Assembly (NCBI GenBank): GCA_963920635.1
Contig: OY987298.1
Location: 1,302,001 to 1,366,000 of the forward strand
Source: Pseudeuparius sepicola
Lineage: Eukaryota; Arthropoda; Insecta; Coleoptera; Anthribidae
DNA: 64,000 bases
Direction: 5' to 3'
Shown here one piece after another: positions 23,055 to 34,628 of this stretch. The translations under genes and the position numbers were made by a program. The notes under the pieces were generated by a model, which was given only the letters and a program-made list of their open reading frames with translations, ran no database searches and was not told where the DNA came from. Positions within the stretch are counted from its first letter, which is position 1. Each line of letters starts with the position of its first letter.

Positions 23055-23090
23055 CGCGTTTCGCTAACCATGTTAGCATCATCAGGAGAT
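23055..23090 (-). ncRNA. Hammerhead-ribozyme-like core (Penelope-associated type)
   Basis: Minus strand: CTGATGA (23079-23085), six-base stem II GCTAAC/GTTAGC around ATG, then GAAA (23059-23062) and CGCGCG. This is the CUGANGA...GAAA core with a perfect stem II. A second, inverted copy at about 23139-23170 has decayed (gtgacc, caaaa). Penelope-like elements are known to carry hammerhead motifs. Stems I and III and the cleavage triplet cannot be assigned with certainty. A cgttgactgaag...cacccaacg block (23187-23221) also occurs in the Penelope element at 59485-59520. Confidence 0.5.
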
Positions 23091-23717
23091 GATTAAGTCT
23101 AATCTTAATCATCTAATCATATAATTTTAATCATCTCCTGATGATGCTAACATGGTGACCAAAACGCGCTTCGACGTTTTTAGGAGTCCCGAAGCGTTGA
23201 CTGAAGAGTGATCACCCAACGAAAAAATGTCTCTTCGCTCACTTCTGTTTAACTGAAAGAGATTTTGAGAATAAAAAACCAAATTCATATTTTTAAAGAT
23301 GTTTTACACATTGAAAATAAAAGAAATTGAAGGCTGCCTGTGGTTTACGATCATTTTATGGCCCTGAAACATCATCTGTGCTATCAATTCATTTCGAATA
23401 CACTTTTAATTTTATAAATGGAAAACAAATATACTGATAACACTCCAAAAAGAACCCCTTAAAGTTATTTGTTCTTATTTAGACTCAAAACCAAGTAGGT
23501 ACCTACAGATAATAACTTCTCTTGATTATACACTCATACAATATAGTAAAAATCTACCAAGTGATATCTACTTAGATTTTGTACAGGGTGTCCCATTTTG
23601 GGTGTTTTTCTCAAAAATCTCGGTTATTATTAAAGCTAGAGGGTTGCGGTTTTCACGTCACTGTACTACTTTTTTGAGAGGAATTTGGTGGACCAATCAC
23701 CTGGCTACAACTTATAT

Positions 23718-25068
23718 ATATCGACAAATTTAATCAACTATTTTTATAGATTTTTTTCACATATGAACCAAAGTTATATATTTTTTAAATAGTAACCATA
23801 GTTCATATCTCAAAAATTATTAACGCCACCAAAAAAACTAATTATTCCATTCGATTCCACGCCAAAAAATCTATAAAAATAGTTGATTAAATTTGTCGAT
23901 ATACAGTGCCCGCCAAAAAGTCTGCACCATATGGGAAAATTTTTTAATAAATAACTTACGGAAAATTTGTTTGCGGCATCAGGTTTTGCTTGCTCTAGAA
24001 CCAAAATTGACATAATCAAATGTTGGGACGTAGTCTCTTTTATATGTCAAATTTGACATTAATGAAAAAAATGTCCGAAAAATGGGCTTATTTAAAAGAA
24101 TTTCGAAAAAAGTCATAAGAAAAATATGTTTCTTTCACAATTTTATACCCCTATGCAAAATTTCAAGAGCCTACTACGATTTTCATATTTTGCCCTTTGT
24201 TGGATATTATTGGACATAATATTTTAAATTTTCTAGATATTTCTGATCAGATCAGCATGACAGAAATATTTGTGTGTTTTTACAACCATTTACTATAGGA
24301 AGAAGTTTGTAAATCGAATTTATGTGTTTATCTGTAATAATGAGATCAGTTTTGCACCAAGCGTGCTTCTTCAACAAGCCCTCATTTTAATTTTTTTGCA
24401 AAAAAAAAAGAAAAAGAAGGATACTTAGACCGTAAACTAAGTATTATGCAGTATCTATTCAGTCAATGAGTGTTTTAAATTACATAGGATCGACTTTTAT
24501 GGATTAACAAATACGGAAAAGGGCAACAAAGGGCAAAATATAAAAATCGTAGTAGGCTCTTGAAATTTTGCATAGGGGTATAAAATTCCGAAGGAAACAT
24601 ATTTTTCTTATGACTTTTTTCGAAATTCGGTTAAATAAGCCCATTTTTGGGAATTTTTTTTCATGAATGTCAAATTTGACATATAAAAAAGACTACGTCC
24701 CAACATTTGATTATGTCAATTTTGGTTCTAGAGCAAGCACAACCTGATGCCGCAAACAAATTTTCCGTAAGTTATTTATTAAAAAATTTTCCCATATGGT
24801 GCAGACTTTTTGGCGGGCACTGTATATCGACAAATTTAATCAACTATTTTTATAGATTTTTTGGCGTAGAATCAAATGGAATAATTAGTTTTTTTGGTGG
24901 CGTTAATAATTTTTGAGATATGAACTATGGTTACCATTTAAAAAATATATAACTTTGGTTCATATGTGAAAAACTATTAACGCTCCAAAAAAGTAATTAT
25001 TCCATTCGATTCTACCCCAAAAAAATCTATAAAAATAGTTGATTAAATTTGTCGATATATATAAGTTG
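23718..25068. mobile_element. Pair of short palindromic MITEs flanking a Tc1-type MITE
   Basis: 23718-23903 and 24823-25068 are each small palindromes (cgacaaatttaatcaac to gttgattaaatttgtcg, with ctataaaaatagttg inside). A related copy lies at 44050-44205. Between them sits the 919-bp element at 23904-24822. Confidence 0.8.
23904..24822. mobile_element. Tc1/mariner-type MITE, CAGTGCCCGCC ends
   Basis: TA-CAGTGCCCGCCAAAAAGTC and its exact inverse GACTTTTTGGCGGGCACTG-TA. The arms are alike for about 200 bp (ccgtaagttatttattaa, caacatttgattatgtcaat). The CAGTG start and TA duplication are typical of Tc1. The matching short frames at 23810-24019 and 24707-24916 are just the two arms read from either side, not genes. 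Confidence 0.9.
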
Positions 25069-25923
25069 TAGCCAGGAGAGAGGTTTCAAAAAAATCGAAA
25101 ATTTCAGTCCTGCGCCAATGCGCGTAAACTATAAAACTTATCTAAAATCTGATTGGTCCACCAAATTCCTCTCAAAAAAGTAGTACAGTGACGTGAAAAC
25201 CGCAACCCTCTAGCTTTAATAATAACCGAGATTTTTGAGAAAAACACCCAAAAACACCCTGTGGGGACACCCTGTACAATATGGCTGGGTACTAAAGTCT
25301 ATCCAAGTTACAGCGGCAGTAGATATAAACAAAGTCATATGACCGCATTGCGATCGATTACCAGGGTCTGACTAATATGAGATTTCCAGTGGCTTGTAAT
25401 TCTGAACTAATTCTTTTAGAAGTTCTAAAAATTGTGTTTCAACCTTTCGAGGATCTTTATAAATTTCCTTAAATTAAGTAGCAAAATAAATTTACAGAAT
25501 ATACTGCTCGCGATCCGATCTAAATTATGCAGGAAACTCGACAGAGGGAAGGGCCGGCCCGCATTTGCATATGTTACCGACAAAAAAAAGCGCTCGGCTT
25601 GCCGAACACCTCTGCATAAGTTATAGACGTATTTATTCGTTTTCGTCTGTAACATAGAATAATAGCGTAACCCACATAGGAGACAAGTATAGATAACTGG
25701 GTTTGATGGCGGGAAGAAGTTTATAGTAAAGTTAAGATTGTTAAGAGGTAGGAAAACAGGTCATAAATATTTTTTTTTGGATATCGGGTCATTTTTATTT
25801 TTTTATTGTAAAATAAATATACCTAGACTCTAACATAATGATACGCAGGTATTCATCATTTTTTTCTTTTGTTATCACCCAATCCTATATTTTTGTCCAC
25901 ACATACACTTAAGTCATGAGGTG

Positions 25924-26390
25924 TCTGACACCATATTCGAATTCCTCTGAAAATTCTAGACAAGCTTAGTTTTTGAACCATCATTATCTTTAAAATTACC
26001 GAGAAACACCTTTTTAACGACGCCCTGTAGGTATATTAAGTCTGACGTCATATTAGGATTCCTAGGAAAATTCTACACAATTTTAATTTTTGAATATTAA
26101 GTTTATTTTTAAAATTACCCAGAAACACTTTTTAACAACGCTCTGTACATTAAGTCTGACACCATATTCGAATTCTCCTGAAAATTCTAGACAAGCTTAG
26201 TTTTTGAACCATAAGTTTATCTTTAAAATTACCGAGAAACACCTTTTTAACGATGCCCCTGTAGGTATATTAAGTCTGACGTCATATTAGAATTCCTCGA
26301 AAAATTCTACACAGGTTTAATTATTTTTGAACCATCAATAATTTACCTTGAAAATTACCGAGAAACTTTTCGTAGCTGAAAAACGTGAAT
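25924..26390 (+). repeat. Four tandem 114-120-bp units, alternating types
   Basis: Units start at 25924, 26041, 26155 and 26275 with tctgac(acc/gtc)atatt, then gaattc, aaattctacaca/agacaagc, gaaccat and aaaattaccgagaaac. Units 1 and 3 share acaccatattcg; units 2 and 4 share acgtcatattag, i.e. a two-unit higher-order repeat. Confidence 0.85.
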
Positions 26391-26616
26391 GAAATATGAC
26401 GTCATGCTCGGGTCTTTAATATAGTATGTCGGTCCAGACTTATCTATTTAAATCTACCACAAAATATCTGGTCAACTTTATTTTTTGCAAAATCTGTCTC
26501 CTGTATCTACTGTCTTTCTGACATATTCTTAGGCCAGTGTTGACACTGTTGACGTTATGCATTAGCGTATTCTAACCTATAAATTTTAAATGAAATAAAG
26601 ATATGAAAATACTTAC

Positions 26617-26709
26617 TTCAACCTCGAATATATTCTTTATATTTGTTTTAAATTTGTTATCGTCGTCACTAATGTATTCAAAATCTTCAGGGAGATTATC
26701 CAAGCTCAT
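26617..26709 (-). CDS. Exon-like acidic N-terminus inside the 25291-27087 element
   Basis: ATG at 26709 encodes MSLDNLPEDFEYISDDDN and 13 further residues to a strong GTAAGT donor. It leaves phase 0, lacks a membrane helix and has no GATA site, so it does not belong to the variable exon set. It lies between the inverted ends of the element and is more likely the first exon of that element's lost transposase (an acidic N-terminus is common there). No partner exon is seen. Confidence 0.35.
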
Positions 26710-27152
26710 TTTTTATTTTTTAAATATCTTAACTAACGACTAGGTAGGTATGATTAGTAATTATGTTACACAGGAAAACGGAAAACGAATAAATACATCT
26801 GAAGTTATAAAGAGGTGTTCGGAAATCAAGGGCCGAGCGCATGCTCTTGGCGGTATATTATGTTACAGGCGAAAACGAATAAATACGTCTGTAACTTATG
26901 CAGAGATGTTCGGCAAGCCGAGGGCTTTTTCTTGTCGGTAACATATGAAAATGCGGCCGGCCCTGGCCCTGCATTCTGCTCACCGCGTAAACACTTGACA
27001 TTTTATGACGGCCAGTCCAATAAGAGAATAGGTCACGTGGTGGCCAATGTTTTGATCCACTGCCTCTGTAACTTGGATAGACTTTAGGTCAACGCCTTAA
27101 TAACGTTTCACCTGTCAAAAATATGCCAAAAAAGGTACCTAACCTCACTTAC

Positions 27153-27303
27153 TGTTAATCCTCCTCGCTCTCCTCCCCGCCATGTTCCTAGCCTTCTTAT
27201 TGGCCAAGCATCCGGCATATATGACGCAACACGACACAACTATGCAGAAAGCCACGCTGGCGAGACCGGCAAAGATCAGAGAAGTGGGCGCCGCGTGGTT
27301 CAT
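27153..27303 (-). CDS. Variable first exon 4: Cys-rich TM plus Arg-rich tail
   Basis: Encodes 50 residues plus one base (A), then GTAAGT. MNHAAPT precedes helix 8-30 (SLIFAGLASVAFCIVVSCCVIY), which holds three Cys. The tail CLANKKARNMAGRRARRIN is strongly basic, fixing it in the cytosol. The A plus CA of the shared exon gives Thr. The exon is GC-rich compared with its surroundings. A 1.8-kb transposon sits 60 bp past the donor, and a GATA site lies 80 bp upstream. If spliced to 10719-10856 the intron is about 16.3 kb. Confidence 0.87.
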
Positions 27304-27380
27304 TGTTTTGCGCATTTGTTTTGATTGTCTTTTGTTCGGCCGAAGAACGTCAAGGCCTGCCGAGCCAAAACGGGCGGTAT

Positions 27381-27386
27381 CTTATC
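27381..27386 (+). promoter_or_regulatory. GATA site upstream of variable exon 4
   Basis: gtatcttatctgaatg: the sense strand reads AGATAAGATA, the opposite orientation to most of the set, 78 bp 5' of the ATG at 27303. Confidence 0.5.
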
Positions 27387-27625
27387 TGAATGCTGGATGG
27401 ACAATGTGTTTGTTGCCTTTCCGAGAGATGTTTTTCGATAAAATTTTGAGGGTAAGTGGCTAAAAATAGCTCGGAACAAGAGCTGATTAGATTAAGAATT
27501 TTGATGGGATGTTGCAAAATTTAATTCGACGAAAAAGGTGGAAAAATCCCGCGAATCGCTCCAAATAGCCTACTTATGATATTCTTATTTTAGTCCAATA
27601 CTTATACCTATGCGTGGATAGTGAT

Positions 27626-27670
27626 TTACACTTTCAACCGTACGCCTATGGCGTACGGTTGAAAGTGTAA
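27626..27670. repeat. Perfect 21-bp hairpin
   Basis: ttacactttcaaccgtacgc, then c, TAT as loop, then the exact complement to 27670. No T-run follows. Function unknown. Confidence 0.9.
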
Positions 27671-27739
27671 TTTTAGACTGTTCTAAAACTTTTATTTAGG
27701 AGTTTATTTAGGTACTATACAATATCATTGAATAGTACA

Positions 27740-28905
27740 AAATTACAAAATTTCAAAAGTCTAGGCCTACTTTGATTTTTAGCTTTTTCACCCATTTTTT
27801 CTTAGAAATGTTGTCCTTTCTGAAGCTTTCACGTCAAAATATTATTAAGGAAACTTGATCATCGTGAAAAAATAAAATTTTGAAGTGAAAGCTCCAGAAG
27901 AAGAAACTTTTCTAAGAAAAAAGTGAAATATAAATCTAAAAATCAAAGTAGGCTTACCCTTTTAAAATTTTGTGCATCTTTTCAGTTTTATTCTGCGACA
28001 CTTCAACAGGTGATAGAAAACCAAAAAATAACCGCACTTTCTTCTATAAACTATGCCATTTTAAGGCCATATAAAAAAAAGTTACAGGGTGTTAATGTTT
28101 TAAGAAATATATGGACTTTATTGAATATTTACCAAACTAGTTGAGATATTTAAGTCATATTTGGTACACGTTATAACGGCATGGGTTAGCATAAAACCTG
28201 TTAATATCAAACACCTTGAACAACCAATGGCGTAGAAGTGGGTATTTAGTATAATTATTATTCTTAGAAAAAAAAATGAACCACCTTGTGTAGCAATAAA
28301 ATGTATTCAATTTCTTACGTAAATTTTAATTTTAAACAAAAATGTCCTCTTGGTAATTTTTCGTATGTGTCATGGTTTCATGGCAAATTTGATTTTTTGT
28401 ATTATTTCGGGGTATTTCTGAAAATTTATCTAATAAATTTGCTCCATAAGTAACACTTAAAGTAGAAATAGTGTGTTTTCTACTAACTTTTTTCGATAAA
28501 CTTACCTATTATGGGCTATACTTTTGAAGATACAGGGTCTAAAACATTTAAGGAAGATAGAATTAATGTTACGCTCTGTATATTGAAAAGTAAAAACTTG
28601 AATGGGTAAGTTTAATGGGAAAAGTTACTGTATTTAAAGTAAGAGACACATTTTTCTACTTTGAGTCTTACTTATGGAGCTAATTTGTGTGAAATAATAC
28701 GAAAAAAATCAAATTTGCTATGAAACCATGAGACATATGAAAAAAATGCTAAGAGAACGTTTTTGTTTACAACTAAAATTTACATAAGAAATTAAACATT
28801 TTATTGCTATACAAGGTGGTTCATTTTTTCTAAAAACTAATTACAAATTACCCACTTCTACGCCACTGGTTGTTCAAGGTGTTTGATATTAACAGGTTTT
28901 ATAGT
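27740..28905. repeat. Two partial MITEs
   Basis: 27740-27965 is a palindrome on aaagtctaggcctactttga, related to 31440-31800 and 51080-51300. 27985-28905 is a copy of the element at 36004-37170 lacking its right TIR (ttctgcgacacttcaacagg at the left; tgttcaaggtgtttgatatt inverted near 28875). Confidence 0.75.
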
Positions 28906-28982
28906 TTATAGGAAACTTTTTGTTCAAAATGACTTTTTCTATCTGTCATATTAGTTGGCACCATTATTTAGAAACACCCTGT

Positions 28983-31190
28983 AAAAATTTAGGCCGACAA
29001 GCTAGATTAGTTAGATTATTTTTATACAATTATGTAGACTCTTTAGGTAAAATTTAGCTATTAGAAGAATTATAATTGGTATTGTTAGTGTTTTGTAAAG
29101 TTTTTCCCATAAAAAGATAACAAAAGTGTTTATTAAAAATATTCTCTTCTTGATTAATCCAACACATTTCTAAAAAACACCTCTTATTAAAATATCTTTC
29201 TGATGCAAAAACCCATTGAATGTCCTGTCTGATAAATATGCTGAGATAATGCGCTAATATCAGGTCTTAGTCGCATGGCAGTTTTATGTGAAGAAATTCG
29301 TGCCAAGCTGGACACAAAATAATAATAATAAATTCGTCTTTATTTATATATCACACATATATACATGAATAATGTATAATGTATACATATATGCAGATAA
29401 ACAGATATACATCTATTTATTTCTTATTCGCAAAGAGGGGCGCTTCAGTGGCGAAGTTTAGCATCGCTATTCTACCACACTGAGCCGACACGAACGATGT
29501 TTATTATGTTATTATGTAGGAAAAGAAAAGAAAGGAGGAATACATTGCAAGGTGATATTAAAAGGTAAGTTGAATAATTGAAAAGGGAAGAAAAACAATG
29601 AAAATGAAAATTAGGAAGTTAAAAGATCAGTCCTAACCTGATTCTTAAACTTGTTCAATGAGTAATTTCGGTACGCTGCGGGGAGACTATTGTACAGTGT
29701 AACTGCAATATAAGTGAATGAACATTTGAACTTTGATGAACTATGGTGAGGAATGGTGAGATGATGCGTATTTCTAATATTTATGCGGTGGATTGCATTG
29801 CGTGTAAATAACTTCTCTCTTAAGTATTCCGGTTTGCAAAGAAGCATTAACTTATGCGTAAAAACTAGATAGTGGTACTTGACAAGCCTATCCAATTTGA
29901 GCCATTTCAACTGACAGAAAGCAGCAGAGACGTGGTCGAATTTGCGTAGCCCACAGACAAATCTAATACAACTATTTTGAGCTACTTGTAGCCGATTTTT
30001 GGTACGTGCATGCAGGCATGGAAAGAAAAGAATATCACAGTAGCTGAATACGGATAAAACCAACGCTTCACACAGCTTTTTTCGTAAACTATGGTTAAGA
30101 ATATGTCTATTTAAATACAGGGATCTCAGTCTAGTAAATACCCTCTGTGTTAAAGAATTTGCGTGTTTCAAAAATCTAAGTTTCTCGTCAATAACAACAC
30201 CCAAGATCTTAGCACTGTCAGTAAATTGCAAAACCTGATTGCCTATGCTAATAACAAAACGAGACTTGACATATTCTCTGATGTGGTTACCGCAAAATAG
30301 GGTAAGACTTGATTTAGATGGGTTTATTTCTAGATTATGGTCTAGCGAGAACATGTAGAGATCGTTTAGATCGCTACCAAGATCGGTGACCCCCTGCTGG
30401 ACTGAATCGGCATTAAAAGAATAAACTACCTGGGTGTCATCCGCGAACGACTGGATTCTGGAATGTTGAACACATGAAGGCAGATCGGCGGTGTATATCA
30501 GAAACAGTAGTGGCCCTAGGACAGAGCCTTGTGGCACTCCGGATGTAATTATTTGGGAATCCGATTTGCATTGTTCCAGCTGGACAAATTGGGACCTATT
30601 TATTAAATAGTTAGAAAAGAATTCAACAGCCGTAGAATCAAAGCCGAAATACTTCAGTTTAGTTAGCAAAAGGTGGTGATTAATTTTGTCGAAAGCTTTA
30701 GAGTAGTCGATGGATACCAAGGCAACTGCCATTTTATTATCAAGGTCCCGAAAAATATTATCCGTGAGGTTTAGTAAGGCCGAGGTGGTGCTGAAATTTT
30801 TCCGAAAGCCAGATTGACAATTCGGAAGTACTCCACTTGACTCTACATAATTTAGAATTTGAGTTTGCACAACCTTTTCAATTATTTTGGACAGCAGGGG
30901 TGGGAGACTAATGGGTCTTAACTCAGAAAATACCGTTGGATGAGTTGTTTTAGGTATAGGAACAACTATGGCTTGCTTCCATAAGTCGGGAAAGTACCCT
31001 TGCTCTCAAAACACTAACAATAACAATTATATATAATTCTTCTAATACCTAAATTTTACCTACAGAACCAAATTGTATAAAAATGCAATTATACCTTTTT
31101 TTTATTTTATGTTATCCTGACATGTCAGTCATGCAATAATTTTTAATGAAATGTCACAGTAATCTAACATGTCCGCCTAAATTTTCTAAC
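28983..31190. repeat. Palindromic repeat split by a LINE
   Basis: 28983-29096 (taggccgacaag, atttttatacaattatg, ttgttagtgttttg) is inverted at 31006-31190 (aaaacactaacaataac, ttgtataaaaatgcaa, atgtccgcctaaatt). The LINE copy starts exactly at the inverted ttttg boundary near 31005, so it inserted into, or recombined at, this palindrome. Confidence 0.7.
29319..31005 (-). pseudogene. 5'-truncated non-LTR retrotransposon reverse transcriptase (Jockey/CR1-like)
   Basis: An uninterrupted frame runs from 31005 to the stop near 29611, about 465 codons. It starts within the fingers region: FPDLWKQAIVVPIPK and ELRPISLPPLLSKIIEK are RT motifs 0-2. Next come SIDYSKAFDKINH (motif A), GVPQGSVLGPLLF (motif B) and SFADDTQVV (the FADD catalytic motif C), then LGVVIDEKLRF and the Cys-containing C-terminal region. 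The upstream ORF1, endonuclease and RT start are missing, a TGA abuts the 5' break, and no own promoter remains, so it is a dead-on-arrival copy. The intact frame means it is young. The 3' UTR ends in (TTA)n at 29319-29331 (minus). Confidence 0.88.
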
Positions 31191-31201
31191 AACAATATAT
31201 A

Positions 31202-32017
31202 CAGTGGGTCCCCAGATGGGGTAAGTACCGCACTCTTGTAAAGTTTCTTATATTTGATTTTTAGAGAAAAAGTCATTTTTGAAAAAAAGTCTGCTTGTTC
31301 TTAAAATAAGATTGGCATGGAAAAAGTTAACATTACATATACTGGGTGACCAGAATATTGAAAAAAAAACTTTAATTAGCATAAGAGTAAACTGCCTCTA
31401 TTTGAAAAAGTACTGAAAAGTTATAAAGAAAATTTGTTCAGCGTGGTAAGCTACATAGGTGTACAAAATTTCAAAGCGTTAGGCCAACTTTGATTTTTTT
31501 GATTCTTGTTTTTCTTTGATTAAGTGGTTTTCTGTAAATAGTATAACAAAACTGTATTAACAAAAGTTGAAAAAATTTTGAAAATCCTGGCCTACTTTGA
31601 GTTTCCCCCAATATTTTCCAAAATAAAAAGTAGGCCTAGAATTATTGCTAAATTTTGTCATCATGTGCAGTTTTCCATTCTGGGTAACTTTTGTTAATTC
31701 AGTTTTGTCATTACTATTTTCCGAAAACCATTTAATCGAAGAAAAACAGGAAAAAAAAAATCAAAGTATGCCTAACGCTTTGTATACCTAAGTAACTTAC
31801 CGCGCTGAACAAATTTTATTTATAACTTTTTTCACTATCTCTACAAATAGAGGCAGTTTACTATTATGCTAATTAACGTTTTTTTAATTTAATTTTTAAA
31901 GTTAATTTCCATGCCAAGAACAAGCAGACTTTTTTTTTATCAAGATTTAATTTTTTCTCGAAAAATGAAATATGAGAAACTTTACAAGAGTGCGGTACTC
32001 CATCTGGGGACACACTG
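31202..32017. mobile_element. Palindromic MITE, TA-CAGTGGGTCCCCAGATGG ends
   Basis: The left end CAGTGGGTCCCCAGATGGGG is inverted as ccatctggggacacactg at the right, with TA on both sides. The arms also share gtaccgcactcttgtaaagt and actctatttgtagag-type blocks. No coding sequence. Confidence 0.9.
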
Positions 32018-32116
32018 TATATGTACTAATAACTCCCTTTCTATGTAACTTCAGAAATTTTGTAAAAATTTAATATTGTTAAATTTATATTTATAATTCC
32101 CAAAGGCCCATATGTA

Positions 32117-33925
32117 ATAGTTATTTATGTACCAAGGCACTGAAGTTCAACTTTTTATGACTCATGTGGAGTTTAGTTGCTGAGGCCTCTGGCCGAGGCA
32201 AATAAACCACATGAGTCATAAAAAGAACTTCAGTGCCGAGGTACATATTATATTTTTCTTGAAATCGGAAAAAAAAAGTTTTATTAGGCAAGAAAATAAT
32301 AATAAGGGATCACCCGTCCACGAACCGACTACGCGCGGCGTTGCTTGACTTTACCGATCGTTCTACCTAGGACAACTATAATGATGTACGGCACCTTCTG
32401 CTGCTTCTTGTGCAGCCTACACAACAAATCTATTGATTTTCAAATTTACTAAAATATGTATACTGAAGGATTGCGCTTCTATAGGAAACAATTTCGCAAT
32501 GTGTACGAAAAGTTAAATGGGCCATTATCGGCCGGGTTTTGAATATTTGGTCACATTTGACGGGCGATTTCGCCGCGTCTGACGTTTGATGTTTACATCT
32601 CGCCAAGGCCTACTTATTGAAAAAATCGTACAATAATGGGCTACATTATTGTACGATTTCTGTGCTTTTAATGACGATTTTGGGACATTTTAATGCCGAT
32701 TTCAAGAAATAGTTATTTATGTACCAAGGCACTGAAGTTCAACTTTTTATGACTCATGTGGAGTTTAGTTGCTGAGGCCTCTGGCCGAGGCAAATAAACC
32801 ACATGAATCATAAAAAGAACTTCAGTGCCGAGGTACATATTATATTTTTCTTGAAATCGGAAAAAAAATGTTTTATTAGGCAAGAAAATAATAATAAGGG
32901 ATCACCCGTCCACGAACCGACTACGCGAGGCGTTGCTTGACTTTACCGATCGCTCTACCTAGGACAAGTATAATGATGTACGGCACCTTCTGACAGAAAA
33001 ACCAAACTGCTGCTTCTTGTGCAGCCTACACAACAAATCTATTGATTTTCAAATTTACTAAAATATGTATACTGAAGGATTGCGCTTCTATAGGAAACAA
33101 TTTCGCAATGTGTACGAAAAGTTAAATGAGCCTTTATCGGCCGGGTTTTGAATATTTGGTCACTTTTGACGGGCGATTTCGCCGCGTCTGACGTTTGATG
33201 TTTACATCTCGCCAAGGCCTACTTATTGAAAAAATCGTACAATAATGGGCTACATTATTGTACGATTTCTGTGCTTTTAATGACGATTTTGGGACATTTT
33301 AATGCCGATTTCAAGAAATAGTTATTTATGTACCAAGGCACTGAAGTTCAACTTTTTATGACTCATGTGGAGTTTAGTTGCTGAGGCCTCTGGCCGAGGC
33401 AAATAAACCACATGAGTCATAAAAAGAACTTCAGTGCCGAGGTACATATTATATTTTTCTTGAAATCGGAAAAAAAAATGTTTTATTAGGCAAGAAAATA
33501 ATAATAAGGGATCACCCGTCCACGAACCGACTACGCGCGGCGTTGCTTGACTTTACCGATCGCTCTACCTAGGACAAGTATAATGATGTACGGCACCTTC
33601 TGACAGAAAAACCAAACTGCTGCTTCTTGTGCAGCCTACACAACAAATCTATTGATTTTCAAATTTACTAAAATATGTATACTGAAGGATTGCGCTTCTA
33701 TAGGAAACAATTTCGCAATGTGTACGAAAAGTTAAATGAGCCTTTATCGGCCGGGTTTTGAATATTTGGTCACTTTTGACGGGCGATTTCTCCCCGTCTG
33801 ACGTTTGATGTTTACATCTCGCCAAGGCCTACTTATTGAAAAAATCGTACAATAATGGGCTACATTATTGTACGATTTCTGTGCTTTTAATGACGATTTT
33901 GGGACATTTTAATGCCGATTTCATG
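32117..33925 (+). repeat. Three tandem about 600-bp units, each opening with a large hairpin
   Basis: Units begin at 32117, 32709 and 33318 (atagttatttatgtaccaag). Each starts with an inverted repeat: gtaccaaggcactgaagttc and tatgactcatgtgg pair with ccacatgagtcata and gaacttcagtgccgaggtac around a loop agtttagttgctgaggcct. Unit 1 lacks 18 bp (tgacagaaaaaccaaactg region) present in units 2 and 3. Single or split copies lie at 38180-38725 and 2845-4310. Confidence 0.92.
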
Positions 33926-33929
33926 AAAA

Positions 33930-34628
33930 AAATATTATCTGAAAATTTCCACTTACTTTCTAGAAAATTCATGATAACTAAGTAGAAATTTCTACCTACT
34001 AACTAGAAATTTCTACATAGTAAATACAAATTTATTCATAGCAACTATAAATTTCTACATAGTAACTAGACTAGATGTCATTGTAACTAAAGCATTCCGG
34101 AGCATAATTTGTATAGTAATTCCTTCTACAGAGTCTGCAAGTTCTCAAAATTCGTTTTAAACTTCCCTAACTTAAAACAATGGCAGCCCAAGTCAACAGA
34201 AACGATCTAATCTCTTTCTGAGATAAATCGAGATTAAAATAAAACTTAATAGCTGCTCTTAATGGCATTTCTAATATTTAATTCCACTAACGACGCATCT
34301 GTTCAATCAGAAACCGAACCCTTAAAAAATTCAAAATCATTTTCTACGTACTAAAAAAATCTACATAATAAACTACAAATTTCCAGATACTAACGAGAAA
34401 TTTCTAGATACCAGCTAGAAATTTCCAGATACTAACAAGAAATCTCTAATTATTAACTATAGAAATGTTTCGTTAGTATATGAAAATTTCTAGTTAGTAT
34501 CTGGAAATTTCTAGTTTCTATGTAGAAATTTCTAGTTACTATGTAGAAATTTCTAGTTACTAGGTAGAAATTTCTACTTGGTTATCATGAATTTTCTAGA
34601 AAGTAAGTGAAAACTTTCAGATAATATT
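33930..34628. mobile_element. Palindromic MITE built from aaatttctag repeats
   Basis: Ends tatctgaaaatttccactta and its approximate inverse aagtgaaaactttcagata. Both arms contain series of about 18-20-bp steps of (t)agaaatttctag joined to ttactatg/ttagtatc; agaaatttct is itself a palindrome. The centre (34090-34370) is unique. Confidence 0.85.

Larger units (their letters stand above)
23584..25274. mobile_element. Outer MITE of a three-level nest
   Basis: TA-CAGGGTGTCCCATTTTGGG at the left and ...GGGACACCCTG-TA at the right. The arms carry gagggttgcggttttcacgt and attggtccaccaaattcctc inverted. It is split near 23718 by another insertion, resuming at about 25068 (ataagttgtagccagg). Related copies: 42649-44297 and the fragment 51540-51745. 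Confidence 0.9.
25291..27087. mobile_element. 1.8-kb element with long inverted ends
   Basis: The outer ends pair (actaaagtctatccaagtta at 25291 with its inverse near 27087). A second long inverted block pairs 25551-25657 with 26858-26968 (gggccggcc, gcatatgttaccgacaa, ggcttgccgaacacctctgc, gtatttattcgttttcg). A partial repeat of the right block lies at 26760-26850. The interior has tandem repeats and a 31-codon exon-like frame. The right end lies 60 bp from the donor of variable exon 4. Confidence 0.75.

Noticed and set aside
24707..24916. 69-residue frame identical to one at 23810-24019 on the other strand
   Set aside because: Both are the arms of one palindromic MITE.
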